From Proteles cristata cristata (lineage: Eukaryota; Chordata; Mammalia; Carnivora; Hyaenidae), in the NCBI GenBank assembly GCA_017311185.1, contig JAESUZ010002711.1:186001-250000 (forward strand): 64,000 nt of DNA, in the 5' to 3' direction. Below are positions 60,101 through 63,958 of the stretch, one piece after another. The notes under the pieces are model-generated. The model was not told the DNA's origin and made no database searches. It saw only the letters and a program-made list of their open reading frames with translations. How positions within the stretch are numbered: the first letter of the stretch is position 1; every line of letters begins with the position of its first letter. A program made the position numbers and the translations under genes.

Positions 60101-61153
60101 TGGCACCTCATACAGAGTAAGAATTCAACATATGTTGAGGGCTATTTTTATTATTATTACCAATTAGCATCTTCATATAAACTGTTCTTTTCAGATTAAT
60201 TTAGCTCACTAGCTATTGATACTGTATTTGTTTTGATTCCTTTTAGTTTACCGTCGCATCGTTGAATCAGATGTAGGAGATTCTTTCTATATTAGAACCC
60301 ATTTTGAATATGAAAAAGAGTCTCCTTATGGACTTAGTTTTAACAAAGGAGAGGTGTTTCGTGTTGTGGATACTTTGTACAATGGAAAACTAGGCTCTTG
60401 GCTTGCTATTCGAATTGGCAAAAATCATAAAGAAGTAGAACGAGGCATCATCCCTAATAAGAACAGGTATGAGTGTTTGGATACTTCTCATAGAACAAGT
60501 TAAGTAAATGATGATGGAAGACTAATCCCACTGGGAAATTTTGGTAATGTAAAGAATTCATTTCATTATATTCACTATATCTGTAATTGACTTAGTTGTA
60601 CAAACTTCTTTATTTTAGTTTAACTATTAAGATTTAAATTGTATGTGAAGTTCTATCCAGTATTTTGAGATTTAGTTTTTTTTCAATCTGTGGTTCTTTT
60701 TGTTTGATTGTTTTTAATATATTTATCTATTTGTCTACTTATCCTCTGTCTATTCTATTCTTGTCCAGGGCTGAGCAGTTAGCCAGTGTACAATACACAC
60801 TTCCAAAAACAGCAGGAGGAGACCGTGCTGACTTTTGGAGATTCCGAGGTCTTCGCAGCTCCAAGAGAAATCTTCGAAAGAGCAGAGAGGATTTGTCAGC
60901 TCAACCAGTTCAAACAAAGTTTCCAGCATATGAAAGAGTTGTTCTTCGAGAAGGTTGTTTATTTTCTGTAGACTAATCTTAATATCCTTTAATGTCCATA
61001 TGCTTAAGAAAGAAAAAGTATAAACTATGTTGTTTTTTTCTTTGACTTTCTTCCCAGCTGGATTTCTGAGACCTGTAACTATCTTTGGGCCCATAGCTGA
61101 TGTTGCCAGAGAAAAGCTGGCAAGAGAAGAACCAGATATTTATCAGATTGCAA
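14606..61153 (+). CDS. TJP1: TJP1 (ZO-1), 14 internal coding exons, partial
   Basis: Spliced coding sequence of tight junction protein 1 (ZO-1), a membrane-associated guanylate kinase (MAGUK) scaffold on the cytoplasmic face of tight and adherens junctions. From family knowledge, PDZ1 binds claudin tails, PDZ2 mediates ZO dimerisation and binds connexin43, PDZ3 binds JAM-A, and SH3-GUK binds occludin; other regions bind actin. In the sequence, fourteen GT-AG exons (57, 125, 103, 277, 104, 169, 148, 140, 106, 151, 109, 220, 185 and 96 nt) join in one open frame of about 663 codons that matches human ZO-1 nearly residue for residue. Residue numbers in the exon entries assume a nine-residue first exon as in human. 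The 5' end (MSAR start) and the rest of GUK, the proline-rich and ZU5 regions lie outside. No frameshift or stop was seen. Identification is very secure. Confidence 0.98.
15164..15390 (+). mobile_element. Carnivore SINE, forward, complete
   Basis: Head ggggcccctgggtggctcag, an internal imperfect duplication (catgatttcatgaattatg then atttcgaatttttatgag), then cctgcttgggattctcact and a 17-A tail. A possible short target duplication is agagcttt/aaagcttt. Confidence 0.9.
15464..15668 (+). mobile_element. Young feliform SINE with A-box deletion
   Basis: ggggcgcctgggtggcttag is followed immediately by actttcacttaggtc, so about 15 nt (tcggttaagcgtccg in sister copies) is missing, removing the end of the A box and the next stretch. 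The B box ggttcgagccc is intact. Flanked by a perfect 17-bp repeat, agaaacgcaagtgacct, at 15447-15463 and 15669-15685. Confidence 0.95.
18468..18564 (-). mobile_element. Carnivore SINE, reverse, lacking its 3' half
   Basis: Only the tRNA-like half remains: cagcacagagcccgacacag to gagccaacaaggtgcccc. No GA-rich tract or tail is present. Confidence 0.82.
18740..18937 (-). mobile_element. Carnivore SINE, reverse, with TTCC-repeat tail
   Basis: A (TTCC)n tract at 18743-18774 replaces the usual T-rich tail, followed by the body gcagagccctgcatggggct, ending gagccaccattagccca. It lies inside the reverse L1. Confidence 0.82.
20185..20233 (-). mobile_element. Poly(A)-only retroinsertion with target-site duplication
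   Basis: aggaattgttttt starts at 20185 and again at 20220; the material between is only a T tract broken by two Gs (minus strand: A tract broken by Cs). It reads as a retrotransposition event that inserted just an A-tail. Replication slippage of a T run is the alternative. Confidence 0.5.
20395..20625 (+). mobile_element. hAT-type nonautonomous transposon fossil
   Basis: acagctactcaactctccag, ttccagtaaaactttacttg and gtctatagtttgctgaccac match a common mammalian hAT MITE. The same family lies at 25815 and 44735. The subfamily is not named. Confidence 0.6.
20766..20964 (-). mobile_element. Carnivore SINE, reverse, complete
   Basis: T13 tail, tttatgtttatttttgagag, body with gcagagagcccaatgtgggg, ending gccacccaggcacccc. 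Confidence 0.92.
21640..21965 (+). mobile_element. hAT-type nonautonomous transposon fossil, near complete
   Basis: Begins cagcattgtccaatagcaat and ends with gactagccatattttaagtg and ggctgtcgtattggcaag, the two ends of the family also seen at 1965 and 48290. Confidence 0.6.
22467..22684 (+). mobile_element. Feliform SINE, forward, inside L1
   Basis: ggggcgcctgggtagtcagt to aaataaatgtaaaaaagaaa and an A tail. The target repeat agctaaagctata is present as agctaaaactata on the right. Its gattctgtgtctccctctct body is nearer to the cat-type consensus than that of the youngest copies here. Confidence 0.93.
23324..23553 (-). mobile_element. Young feliform SINE, reverse, inside L1
   Basis: T-rich tail, atttatttccaggagagaga, gagctggcagtcagcacaga, ggctcgaacccacgaaccgc, ending tcacccaggcgcccc. 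Perfect 12-bp duplication acaccataactt at 23312-23323 and 23556-23567. Confidence 0.95.
24160..24305 (-). mobile_element. MIR-like SINE, degenerate
   Basis: agtaaactgagtgtcagaaa, then gagctataacttgaacccag, matches the reverse MIR arrangement. Diverged. Confidence 0.5.
24846..25043 (-). mobile_element. Carnivore SINE, reverse, complete
   Basis: tatttatttatttgagagag, an expanded GA tract (24859-24894), body with gtcagtgtggagccctgata, ending gagccatccaggcacccc. Confidence 0.9.
25085..25215 (-). mobile_element. MIR-like SINE, very degenerate
   Basis: Faint resemblance to reverse MIR (gtttaagtgagggaattcaa and following). Low confidence. Confidence 0.35.
25321..25535 (-). mobile_element. Carnivore SINE, reverse, complete
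   Basis: Tail and GA tract, ending gagccatccaggcatccc. The target duplication aggtttcatagact (25307-25320) appears as aggtttcattgact at 25536-25549, 13 of 14 matching. Confidence 0.93.
25815..25985 (+). mobile_element. hAT-type nonautonomous transposon fossil
   Basis: ttctgtaaaaggtcagacag, gctttgtgggccatagatag and caactactcaaggcaaaagc match the start of the same family as 20395 and 44735. Confidence 0.6.
26783..27009 (-). mobile_element. Feliform SINE, reverse, complete
   Basis: tattcatttttgagagacag, body with gtcagcacagagcctgacac, ending gccatccaggagcccc. 14-bp duplication tcctttgagtattt at 26769-26782 and 27015-27028. Confidence 0.94.
28436..28567 (-). mobile_element. Carnivore SINE, reverse, internally deleted
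   Basis: Tail and GA tract are normal, but actcatgagccatgcccc joins the middle of the body directly to the head, so most of the tRNA-like part is missing. Confidence 0.8.
29003..29206 (+). mobile_element. Carnivore SINE, forward
   Basis: tgggtgtctaggtggctcag, tgatctcacggtttgtggga, CT-rich end ctctcaataaacttaaaaaa. The longest open frame of this region (28853-29242) runs through it and is not a gene. Confidence 0.88.
29342..29549 (-). mobile_element. Carnivore SINE, reverse, complete
   Basis: Ends gagccatccaggcatccc. The duplication ctttgaagttttt starts at 29329 and again at 29556. Confidence 0.92.
29606..29760. mobile_element. MER5-like hAT MITE fossil with G10 run
   Basis: gaggttctcagccctggtta and cctattagaatcattttttt match a MER5-type element. 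A run of ten G at 29701-29710 lies where these elements have a G-rich ggtggggcc segment. Confidence 0.5.
30430..31215 (-). mobile_element. Old L1 fragment (ORF2 reverse-transcriptase region), reverse
   Basis: Reverse ORF2 phrases: caaaggccttttcagagtct, cagtcttgcattcctataat, ccctagggaattgtctggtt. Heavily decayed. Confidence 0.65.
31270..32060 (-). mobile_element. L1 3' end, reverse, interrupted by SINE
   Basis: attcgaataccatacaattc, gagttatatgaccatcatca, tattccattgtatggatata and gatggacatttgggtgtttt read as reverse L1 3' sequence. A T20 run lies at about 31249-31268, and the SINE at 31409-31634 splits the element. Confidence 0.75.
31409..31634 (-). mobile_element. Feliform SINE, reverse, complete
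   Basis: tatttatttctgagagagag, GA expansion, gctgtcagcacagagcccga, ending gtcacccaggcgcccc. Confidence 0.94.
32374..32451 (+). mobile_element. Minimal L1 3'-end insertion (78 nt) with second A-tract
   Basis: ggaaactaatttgacaataa is the last bit of a carnivore L1 3' UTR, followed by an A-rich tract, then gcattgaattctg and a second A tract. A perfect 18-bp repeat, aagattagttcatttttt, brackets it (32356-32373 and 32452-32469). The segment between the A tracts may be a 3' transduction. Confidence 0.85.
33131..33255 (+). CDS. TJP1: TJP1 exon 2 of window: PDZ1 core
   Basis: Acceptor ttactttag|GCTCCTGG and donor CTACA|gtaagt. It begins in phase 0 and ends two bases into a Gln codon that the next exon completes. 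It encodes [16 protein letters not shown] and onward to GGPAEGQL (about residues 29-69). GFGI is the carboxylate-binding loop of PDZ1, the domain that in ZO proteins accepts the C-terminal tails of claudins. The sequence is essentially identical to human here, as expected for a constrained domain. Confidence 0.97.
33256..33936 (+). other. TJP1: TJP1 intron between window exons 2 and 3
   Basis: 681 nt, GT-AG. It is AT-rich and free of recognisable SINE or L1 sequence. Nothing else was seen. Confidence 0.95.
33937..34039 (+). CDS. TJP1: TJP1 exon 3 of window: PDZ1, second half
   Basis: Acceptor tttttccttag|GGAAAATGAC and donor AAAATT|gtaagt. It encodes (Q)[20 protein letters not shown] to KNAKI (residues 70-104), the PDZ1 stretch with the DxVxxVNG strand and the alpha-B helix around HAFAVQQL, whose first His (VEHAF) is the usual PDZ ligand-contact position. 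It ends in phase 0 and joins to TIRRKKK in the next exon across a 5-kb intron. Confidence 0.97.
36814..37034 (-). mobile_element. Young feliform SINE, reverse, complete
   Basis: tatttatttctaggagagag, gagctggcagtcagcacaga, ggctcgaacccacgaactgc, ending gccacccaggcgcccc. Perfect 12-bp duplication tgaaatgttttc at 36802-36813 and 37035-37046. Confidence 0.95.
37468..37683 (-). mobile_element. Feliform SINE, reverse, head shortened
   Basis: T-rich tail, body with gtcagcacagagcctgacgc, then cacttaaccacccaggcacc, which lacks the usual gactgagc segment, so about 8 nt of the tRNA-like head is deleted. Confidence 0.9.
38567..38590. repeat. (CAATA)n short tandem repeat
   Basis: About four and a half CAATA units. 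Confidence 0.9.
39106..39382 (+). CDS. TJP1: TJP1 exon 4 of window: end of PDZ1, Ser/Arg linker, start of PDZ2
   Basis: The largest exon seen (277 nt). Acceptor ttatttgtag|ACCATTAGG and donor GAAG|gtattc. It opens with [12 protein letters not shown], the last PDZ1 strand and a basic run, followed by an acidic patch ([13 protein letters not shown]). Then comes an Arg/Ser-rich segment ([18 protein letters not shown]) with many possible phosphorylation sites, and finally [16 protein letters not shown], the first strand of PDZ2. Differences from human cluster in the linker (for example [15 protein letters not shown] and [10 protein letters not shown]), while the PDZ parts are unchanged. This fits a flexible regulatory linker. 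Confidence 0.97.
40020..40800 (+). mobile_element. L2-like LINE fossil, tentative
   Basis: Pyrimidine-rich, with segments such as ggcagttgcatctactcatt and cagctgactgttaggcatat resembling L2. Highly decayed, so only tentative. Confidence 0.35.
40830..41040 (-). mobile_element. L1 3'-end fragment, reverse
   Basis: cagctttattgaagtataaa, gatttgatacatgtgtacat and aaaatgatcacagtcaagtt match the 3' UTR of old mammalian L1 subfamilies, also seen at 43705. Confidence 0.7.
41450..41578 (+). mobile_element. L2 3'-end fragment
   Basis: gccagagaatagggactcta, tatccatcttgccttgcaca and tagttaatatttacccagga follow the L2 tail pattern (ends near gagtagatgaat). Confidence 0.55.
42661..42764 (+). CDS. TJP1: TJP1 exon 5 of window: PDZ2
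   Basis: Acceptor gttttttcag|AATATGG and donor TTAAAG|gtatag. It encodes (E)[18 protein letters not shown] to GDVVLK (residues 197-231). YGLRL is the PDZ2 carboxylate-binding loop and GDVVLKING, completed in the next exon, is the second conserved PDZ strand. PDZ2 of ZO proteins forms domain-swapped dimers with ZO-1, ZO-2 or ZO-3 and binds connexin43. Phases fit both neighbours. Confidence 0.97.
42765..43378 (+). other. TJP1: TJP1 intron between window exons 5 and 6
   Basis: 614 nt, GT-AG, AT-rich. No repeat was identified with confidence. Confidence 0.95.
43379..43547 (+). CDS. TJP1: TJP1 exon 6 of window: PDZ2 end and linker
   Basis: Acceptor ttctattgcag|ATAAATGG and donor GATG|gtgagt. It encodes [20 protein letters not shown] to [19 protein letters not shown] and then the linker [14 protein letters not shown] (residues 232-287). 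It supplies the helix that lines the PDZ2 ligand groove and the final strand. Reading on past the donor would give about 17 more codons before a stop near 43597, so retention here would truncate the protein after PDZ2; I see no sign that this happens. Confidence 0.97.
43548..44411 (+). other. TJP1: TJP1 intron between window exons 6 and 7
   Basis: 864 nt, GT-AG. More than half is a reverse L1 3'-end fossil (about 43705-44215). Confidence 0.95.
43705..44215 (-). mobile_element. L1 3'-end fragment, reverse
   Basis: gttttattgagaaataatgg, tgaaatgattaccacagtat, tgtgtgatgagaactcttag, ttgtacattacttccctggt and aaggtccatccatgttgtca are in the order of an old L1 3' UTR read on the minus strand. Confidence 0.8.
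44412..44559 (+). CDS. TJP1: TJP1 exon 7 of window: Ser/Arg/Pro-rich linker
   Basis: Acceptor acttaacag|ACATTTCAG and donor GGCAG|gtaatc. It encodes (D)[20 protein letters not shown], then [20 protein letters not shown] and PQQPSSGS (residues 288-337). The segment is disordered and rich in Ser, Arg, His and Pro, with RS dipeptides and SP sites. It contains no catalytic or folded domain. In ZO-1 it links PDZ2 to PDZ3 and is heavily phosphorylated. One visible change from human is PPRH for PPRR. Confidence 0.96.
44735..44908 (+). mobile_element. hAT-type nonautonomous transposon fossil, 3' part
   Basis: gtagtaaatattttaggtat, gtggtgttccaataaaactt and cagtttgctgatcccc match the right part of the family at 20395 and 25815. 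Confidence 0.6.
45640..45812 (-). mobile_element. Feliform SINE, reverse, shortened
   Basis: tttaatgtttatttttgaga, body with gctgtcagcacagaacccag, ending gccacccaggtgccc. A part between the GA tract and the body is missing. Confidence 0.9.
46288..46536 (-). mobile_element. Feliform SINE, reverse, complete, with TTTG/TTTA tail
   Basis: The tail is a (TTTA)(TTTG)(TTTA) tract at 46302-46346. The body ends gagccaccccggcgcccc. Perfect 12-bp duplication tacattatggtg at 46276-46287 and 46537-46548. Confidence 0.94.
46602..46817 (-). mobile_element. Feliform SINE, reverse, complete
   Basis: T22 tail, tatttatttctgaaagagag, gctggcagtcagcacagagc, ending gccacccaggcgaccc. Shares the ggcagtcagc mark of the young subfamily. 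Confidence 0.94.
48290..48420. mobile_element. hAT-type nonautonomous transposon fossil, fragment
   Basis: ctagacacatgtggctactg and gagcttttgaaatgtggcca are the terminal segment of the family at 1965 and 21640. Confidence 0.55.
49574..49669 (+). mobile_element. Carnivore SINE, forward, head only
   Basis: ggggcgcctgggtggctcag through cttgggttcgagccctatg, then it stops near ggtctgtgcag with no CT-rich part and no tail. Both Pol III boxes are kept while the 3' half is lost. Confidence 0.85.
49690..51430 (-). mobile_element. Old L1 fragment(s), reverse, interrupted by SINE
   Basis: Reverse L1 phrases include tgccaaattactttccaaga, gagttgagcatctttttacg, gggagatctcccccaatcta, and, further right, ORF2-like ccctgctgtggtcattgtat and gttagccttatattgaattg. 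Very decayed. Confidence 0.6.
50165..50392 (-). mobile_element. Feliform SINE, reverse, complete
   Basis: tttaatgtttatttttgaga, GA expansion (about 50194-50218), gctgtcagcacagagcctga, ending gccacccaggcgcc. Inserted in the old L1. Confidence 0.93.
51590..52540 (-). mobile_element. Second old L1 fragment, reverse
   Basis: The 3'-end order of L1 starts again (aggagtcggattgcaggtta, gagtgtctgtttcttcatgt, gaacatattttcatg) and runs to atccagtatcatttattgaa. This is a separate element from the one ending near 51430. Confidence 0.55.
52570..52709 (+). CDS. TJP1: TJP1 exon 8 of window: charged linker
   Basis: Acceptor actaatgtgtag|TCTCAGG, with a rather weak T/A-mixed tract, and donor CCAG|gtaagc. 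It encodes (S)[38 protein letters not shown] and KQAPTLP (residues 337-383). It is a charged disordered linker between PDZ2 and PDZ3 and one of the more divergent exons: REEDR versus human RDEER, HVDD versus HADD, AEEVVV versus VEEVTV, QAPTLP versus QTPSLP. It follows the 8-kb repeat-rich intron. Confidence 0.96.
52710..53843 (+). other. TJP1: TJP1 intron between window exons 8 and 9
   Basis: 1.1 kb, GT-AG. It contains one 5'-truncated forward SINE with an expanded TCTC/CACT tail (52966-53176) and a poly-T run near 53250. Confidence 0.95.
52966..53176 (+). mobile_element. Carnivore SINE, forward, 5' truncated
   Basis: Starts in the body at gacacctgatttcagctcag, contains gatcatgatgcgagggtcgt, and has an enlarged TCTG/TCTC then CACT repeat before the A-rich tail. 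Confidence 0.85.
53844..53949 (+). CDS. TJP1: TJP1 exon 9 of window: linker before PDZ3
   Basis: Acceptor ttctttcttttag|AACCAAAG and donor CTTCG|gtaata. It encodes (E)[20 protein letters not shown] and [14 protein letters not shown](R) (residues 384-419). The run is proline-rich with a Tyr (PVYAQV) and an SPS site and leads directly into PDZ3. No difference from human was noticed, unlike the preceding exon, which suggests a constrained docking or regulatory segment. Confidence 0.97.
53950..55904 (+). other. TJP1: TJP1 intron between window exons 9 and 10
   Basis: 2.0 kb, GT-AG. A short MER5-like hAT fragment may lie near 54290-54330. The rest shows no assignable repeat and no exon. Confidence 0.93.
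55905..56055 (+). CDS. TJP1: TJP1 exon 10 of window: PDZ3, first two-thirds
   Basis: Acceptor cttgttttaacag|GCCCAGC and donor CTCAGG|gtatgt. It encodes (R)[20 protein letters not shown] through [20 protein letters not shown] to GDQILR (residues 419-469). SVGLRL is the PDZ3 carboxylate-binding loop; [13 protein letters not shown] is the hallmark strand and turn. PDZ3 of ZO-1 binds JAM family tails and packs against SH3-GUK as a PSG module. The exon ends in phase 0. Confidence 0.98.
56950..57750 (+). mobile_element. L2-like LINE fossil, interrupted by SINE
   Basis: cataaaagtcaaggtatcat and tttgacttcctggtttccat resemble the L2 segment reading cttgactcctctctttctct. The SINE at 57220 splits it. 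Decayed. Confidence 0.5.
57220..57387 (-). mobile_element. Feliform SINE, reverse, shortened
   Basis: tttatttatttttgagagag, gctgtcagcacagagcccga, ending gagccatccagtcacccc. It lacks most of the segment between the GA tract and the body. Confidence 0.9.
57828..58194 (-). mobile_element. Older carnivore SINE, reverse, host of a nested SINE
   Basis: The tail lies at 57828-57858 and the body at about 58091-58194 (gtaagctctatccccaacat to gagccaaccaggtgcccc). The flanks tacatatatcatttta (57812-57827) and tacgtacatcatttta (58195-58210) match at 14 of 16 positions and are its aged target duplication. Confidence 0.85.
57859..58076 (+). mobile_element. Young feliform SINE, forward, nested
   Basis: ggggcgcctgggtggcttag to a tail of 16 or more As. 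Perfect 14-bp duplication aaaaaactctttct at 57845-57858 and 58077-58090, inside the older SINE. Confidence 0.95.
58928..59036 (+). CDS. TJP1: TJP1 exon 11 of window: end of PDZ3 and PDZ3-SH3 linker
   Basis: Acceptor tatattttaacag|GTAAACAATG and donor GATG|gtgaga. It encodes [20 protein letters not shown] and [16 protein letters not shown] (residues 470-505). It contains the PDZ3 ligand-groove helix (REEAVLFLL) and the last strand (EEVTILAQ). The lysine run at the end starts the short connector to the SH3 domain. Phases match the neighbouring exons. Confidence 0.97.
59455..59677 (+). mobile_element. Young feliform SINE, forward, complete
   Basis: ggggtgcctgggtggcttag, gactttcgcataggtc, gctgactgccagctcag, tctctagaaataaataaa and an A tail. 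Duplication agatttgtcc at 59443-59452 and 59678-59687. The B box ggttcgagccc is intact. Confidence 0.95.
59688..59882 (-). mobile_element. MER5-like hAT MITE fossil
   Basis: gggccaaataattccttttt, cttctatccactagatgcca, aaatgtctccagatactatt, atcccctgggggagcagaat and the terminal gagaaccact match a well-known MER-type hAT MITE. The young SINE lies at its left border. Confidence 0.75.
59945..60165 (+). mobile_element. MIR SINE
   Basis: gtcttggacaagttgcttaa, cttttctcatttgtaaaatg and gaggtcatggtgatacacgt, then cataggagtaagaattcaac-like cacctcatacagagtaagaa, follow the MIR core and right end in order. Confidence 0.75.
60247..60466 (+). CDS. TJP1: TJP1 exon 12 of window: SH3 domain
   Basis: Acceptor tgattccttttag|TTTACCG and donor AACAG|gtatga. 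It encodes (V)[20 protein letters not shown] and [20 protein letters not shown], then [20 protein letters not shown] to GIIPNKN(R) (residues 506-579). This is the MAGUK-type SH3: it keeps the [11 protein letters not shown] strand and the W of GSWLA, but like other MAGUKs it is not expected to bind proline-rich ligands in the classical way. ZO-1 SH3 is known to bind the Y-box factor ZONAB. The next exon completes the fold. Confidence 0.98.
60467..60768 (+). other. TJP1: TJP1 intron between window exons 12 and 13
   Basis: 302 nt, GT-AG, repeat-free, with a long pyrimidine-rich stretch before the acceptor. Confidence 0.96.
60769..60953 (+). CDS. TJP1: TJP1 exon 13 of window: SH3 end, U5 hinge, start of GUK
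   Basis: Acceptor ttcttgtccag|GGCTGAG and donor GAAG|gttgtt, which is unusually weak beyond GT. It encodes (R)[20 protein letters not shown] and [20 protein letters not shown], then [20 protein letters not shown] (residues 579-640). [10 protein letters not shown] closes the SH3 sheet; the Arg/Lys/Ser segment is the U5 hinge; PAYERVVL begins the GUK domain. Only a 104-nt intron follows. Retention of that intron would add GCLFSVD and stop. Confidence 0.97.
60954..61057 (+). other. TJP1: TJP1 short intron (104 nt) between window exons 13 and 14
   Basis: The shortest intron seen. The donor is gttgtt and the acceptor tttcttcccag. An in-frame stop lies eight codons in, at about 60974. Confidence 0.96.
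61058..61153 (+). CDS. TJP1: TJP1 exon 14 of window: early GUK domain
   Basis: Acceptor ctttcttcccag|CTGGATTT and donor GCAA|gtaagt. It encodes (A)[20 protein letters not shown] and [11 protein letters not shown] (residues 641-672) and ends one base into the next codon (Lys in human). In true guanylate kinases this position holds the P-loop; here the [12 protein letters not shown] segment lacks the GxxxxGKT-type ATP-binding residues, as expected for the inactive MAGUK GUK domain that serves as a protein-binding module for occludin. The remaining GUK exons lie beyond the window. Confidence 0.97.
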
Positions 61154-61359
61154 GTAAGTAGCCTTAAGACTGATTTAAGAGTAGGTTGAGGGTGTTACTT
61201 CATTAGTTATTTCTCTAAAGGTTGTATCTCATCCATTCACTTAATAGAAATAAAACTTTCTGTAAGTGAAATTTTTCAATTTTCCTCATTTACTTAATTT
61301 GGAGAGAAACTTGACTGATTATGTTCTTGTCATACCAATTCCCTTTAATAATAAAAAAA

Positions 61360-61620
61360 CAATCACCATTTATGAAGCTCTAGCCTGCATATGAAAATTG
61401 CACACAGTCTTACTTAATAAAGCCTGACAATATTACAATGGGAGAAATATCTGTTTACCAGCATTACTCATGCTGAAGTCAGGCAACTTGAGCTTAGGGT
61501 AGTAGGGACCGGCACCCAGCACAACCTCTTTACTCCATACTTTCCTAATGACACCCAGCTGATGAGTCACAGAACTCAACTTTGAACCCAGCCCTTCTAG
61601 CGCTTTTTGTCATTAAGCGA
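61360..61620 (-). mobile_element. MIR-like SINE, degenerate
   Basis: cccagctgatgagtcacaga and aactttgaacccagcccttc resemble the reverse MIR right part. Confidence 0.4.
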
Positions 61621-62663
61621 ATAGAAACACTCAAGTATATAAAAAGGGTAATAAAAGCATGATTCAAGCCATGAGTTATTATTGTAGTCATTTATAGTAA
61701 GTGAGTGTTAAATATAAATATTGAAGATGTAATGCTTTAAATGCCTTGCAGCATTTGCTTGCAGATTTCTTTTATAGTTCATTAGTTTGGCTATGGTGGT
61801 ACTTTAAATATACAGACTTAGTTATGACCACTTTGACTTGCTCTAAGGTGTATGTAAAAACTTGAAACTTGTTTTTTCCCCCTAATTATAAAAATATTAG
61901 GTGGAAAGATAGGAGAATTGGTTTTGACGTACATCATAATCATCCTAAATTTTACCTGTTATATTTTCTTCCACCCTGTCACTTTTTGTAAAGCAGACTT
62001 TTGTGGAGTTTTCTTTATTGTTTTTCTTAATAGATAATACCATATTTTTTATTATCCATTCTGCAACCAAAATTTGGTTGAATAGCCTTCTGTTGTTTAC
62101 ATAATGTTTTCAATGTTATATTTTTACTGTTATAACAGACTCAGAAATCTGTCCATATTTTTATTTGCTTGTTTATGCTCTGCCTTGTTTTCCAAAGGAT
62201 TTAAATCCTCAAGAATATAGCTTTTTCCATATTTAGGGTAATTTTCTTAGAATTTTCAAATACAGAAAGGAATGAACCATAGGACACGAACATTCTCTGG
62301 CTACTGCTGTTTATAATTGTTATTGCCTTCCAGAGGATTGTGCCATTGTTTTTGTCGTTTCTACCTACTATAGGAGATCTGCATTAACATATTTAACTTC
62401 ATAAGTGCTAATTTAAAGGATCAGAGCATTACCTTATTATTATATTGGCTGTTGGTAAAGTTGAATGAGGATATTTTATGAAACTAGATTTGCACACAAA
62501 TTATAATGTTTATATTTTTTAATATAAATGTTTATTAGATTCTAGTAAGTAAACATTTATTAGAAAATGTTTATTTCTTATTCCTCATTCAGTTTGTTTT
62601 CTCAGAAGAGGTTTTTTTTGGGTCATTGTTGTAGGTCACATTTGGCCTACAGAATTTAGTGGT

Positions 62664-62877
62664 GGGGCTCCTGGGTGGCTCAGTTGGTTAAGCATTCAGC
62701 TGTGGCTCAGGTCATGATCTCACAGTTCCTGAGTTCAAGCCCTGTTCTGGTGAGCTCAAGCCCCACTCTGGGATCCACACTTTCTCTCCCTCTTTCTCTG
62801 CCCCTTGCTCACTTGCATGCGTGTGCTATCTCTCTCTTAAATAAATAAATAATTGAAATTAAATTAAATTAAAAAGT
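62664..62877 (+). mobile_element. Carnivore SINE, forward, complete
   Basis: ggggctcctgggtggctcag, an internal short duplication (gagttcaagccctgttctgg then gagctcaagccccactctgg), CT-rich end and an AAATAAAT/AAATT tail. Confidence 0.92.
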
Positions 62878-63734
62878 TAATGGTAACCCTACCCATAACG
62901 AAACTTAGGTTTTTTAAATTTAGGAAAAGTGTGAAGACTTAAAAAGTTCTACCTTAGGGAGCAATTGATTGGTTTAATTGGGTTTACACTGTAGCCAGGC
63001 TGTTATAAAAGGGATTCAAATAGCTTAGTTATGTGTCCTCTGTGAATAATGAAGATCTTTTAAGTTAAGAATTAGTAACATTTTCTCCAACCCAAACTCC
63101 CAGTTGATCTCTCTCTTTAATTCTCTGTTCACCAGATTTGAAATTCTGCTCTCTTTGCCCATGGGGCTTTTAACTTACAATAGTCTCATTCTCTAGAGTC
63201 CTTCCCCCATCCTTCATTGTGACCTTTCTCCTTCCAAATCTCTGGTTTTTGTCTGGTCTGAAACACCTGAATTCCCTTTTGTTTTTCAAGCTTTCCTTGT
63301 GACCAGAGTCACAAACATTGCTATACCTTTTTAGTGAAAAACTTCTTATAAATTGGACCTCTGAGATAATTGGTTAGCAGTCATCTCAAGCTGCACTTCA
63401 CATACTATACACCAGTAGAGAGAGACAGGTTACTAGTATAAAACCATAGGCCTTCTCATAGTTAGAAATCAACTGCTCCTGGGTTCTTCTACTGCTATAG
63501 AAAAGATCTCTAACCCAGAAGTCTTTCAGCCAGTTTGCTATATAGCATTGTTGCTGATGATCTGCCCAGGTATCGATTTCATCAGCCCCCCCATGGATGG
63601 ATGGGACTCTACACAGGAGAGGCCTCCTCAGTTATCTCTGTTGACCATACAAATAGTGCCACTTTCTCTGCATGTCAAAATGTGTAAAACATTTGTAAAT
63701 AGTGCCATGTCAAGCCATATTAAAGCACTGGGCA

Positions 63735-63958
63735 GGGGCGCCTGGGTGGCTTAGTCGGTTAAGTGTCCGACTTTCGCTTGGGTCATGATCTCGCGGTTCG
63801 TGGGTTCGAGCCCCGCGTCGGGCTCTGTGCTGACTGCCAGCTCAGGGCCTGGAGCCTGTTTCAGTCTGTGACTCCCTCTCTCTCTGACCCTCCCCTGCTC
63901 ACACTGTCTCTCTCTCTCACTCCTAGAAATAAATAAAAAAACATTTAAAAAAAAAAAA
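63735..63958 (+). mobile_element. Young feliform SINE, forward, complete
   Basis: ggggcgcctgggtggcttag, gactttcgcttgggtc, ggttcgtgggttcgagcccc, gctgactgccagctcag, cctagaaataaataaa. Perfect 13-bp duplication aaagcactgggca at 63722-63734 and 63959-63971. Confidence 0.96.

Larger units (their letters stand above)
59037..60246 (+). other. TJP1: TJP1 intron between window exons 11 and 12
   Basis: 1.2 kb, GT-AG. A young forward SINE (59455-59677) abuts a MER5-like hAT fossil, followed by a MIR (about 59945-60165). Confidence 0.95.

Noticed and set aside
60750..61094. Open frame of 114 codons on the - strand
   Set aside because: Antisense shadow of two TJP1 exons and the short intron; no independent evidence.
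63735..63810. tRNA-like head with A and B boxes
   Set aside because: Part of a SINE. It lacks a foldable acceptor stem and mature tRNA 3' end, so no tRNA gene is called here or in sister copies.
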